A DNA stretch of 64,000 nt from Mycobacterium sp. E183. Its GTDB lineage: Bacteria; Actinomycetota; Actinomycetes; Mycobacteriales; Mycobacteriaceae. The notes under the pieces were generated by a model that searched no databases, was not told where the DNA came from, and saw nothing but the letters and a program-made list of their open reading frames with translations. Shown in pieces: positions 63,823-64,000 of this stretch (position 1 is the first letter of the stretch; the number at the start of each line of letters is the position of its first letter). The position numbers and the translations under genes are program-made. Location: the NCBI RefSeq assembly GCF_001667735.1, contig NZ_LZJN01000130.1, positions 50,999-114,998 of the forward strand, in the 5' to 3' direction.

Positions 63823-64000
63823 ATGAGCGCGGGAAGCGAACACCATCACCACGAGCACGAGAACGCACATGCGCACGGGATTCGCGGCCTCGTAGCCCAA
63901 CTCCGTCCGCACAGCCACGACGCCGCCGACAGCGTGGACACCGCCCTGGAATCCAGCGCGATCGGCATCCGGGCGGTCAAGATCAGCCTCGTCGGACTGG
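63823..64000 (+). CDS. cation diffusion facilitator (CDF) metal transporter, N-terminal fragment
   Basis: Only 59 residues fall inside the window. A His-rich N-terminus (EHHHHEHENAHAHG) is followed by HSHDAADSVDTALESSAIGIRAVKISLVGL, which matches the pre-TM1 region and start of helix 1 of actinobacterial CDF efflux proteins for Zn/Co/Ni-type divalent metals. ATG 63823 with no in-frame stop before the window edge. The His cluster is a probable metal-binding region. Confidence 0.8.
   Translation, partial: MSAGSEHHHHEHENAHAHGIRGLVAQLRPHSHDAADSVDTALESSAIGIRAVKISLVGL

Overview
The window is chromosomal DNA from a mycobacterium, most likely a slow-growing non-tuberculous species. Evidence: very high GC, a mycolic-acid methyltransferase cluster, hadABC, an Mce-type ABC ATPase (mkl), lpqN, and long blocks whose order matches M. 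tuberculosis H37Rv from mkl (Rv0655) down to recD (Rv0629c), read here in inverted orientation. Rv numbers are recalled orthologues, not database searches. No insertion sequence, prophage or CRISPR array was seen, and no gene-free stretch exceeds 300 bases.

Layout. 1-13437: mkl (cut by the left edge); a carotenoid oxygenase diverging from its probable TetR regulator across a small operator; rplJ-rplL with a leader hairpin; a three-gene GH38 mannosidase / SurA-like / ROK kinase operon; a DinB protein; an ABC1 kinase-lipG pair. 13525-18381: mmaA1, mmaA3 and mmaA4, then an inserted DGPF/YCII protein plus ECF42-type sigma factor with its own candidate promoter. 18394-23085 (minus): tRNA-Thr, tRNA-Met, rpmG, hadA-hadB-hadC, tRNA-Trp, secE, nusG, rplK, rplA. 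23166-28850: an orphan antitoxin-like gene, a metallo-beta-lactamase-fold hydrolase, a membrane protein, echA3, an inserted cynS/methyltransferase/nitroreductase group, and an mmaA2-like gene away from the main mmaA cluster. 28890-37187: recC-recB-recD.

From 37201 on, synteny is broken and the content is more accessory. It holds a DUF2235 hydrolase plus single-HKD phospholipase-D pair; a TVP38-family membrane protein; an alcohol dehydrogenase; a SAM methyltransferase; the Rv0585c-Rv0584-Rv0583c block (pseudokinase/flippase-like fusion, GH92 mannosidase, LpqN); a Ddn-like oxidoreductase; a PAS-ANTAR regulator overlapping a zinc-ribbon gene; galT-galK; a FUSC transporter; two P450s; an NYN-domain protein overlapping an MFS transporter; lipoproteins; a frameshifted hydrolase; a TudS-related protein; and the start of a CDF metal transporter.

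Themes: cell-envelope lipid synthesis (hadABC, mmaA genes), translation/transcription housekeeping, DNA repair (RecBCD), carbohydrate use (GH38, GH92, ROK, galTK) and small regulator-target cassettes. The best leads for undescribed biology are the DUF2235/HKD pair in the recD flank, the zinc-ribbon/PAS-ANTAR locus with its 21-bp-phased repeats, the ECF42/DGPF cassette, the Rv0585c-type fusion, the P450 operator and a 64-nt imperfect palindrome.
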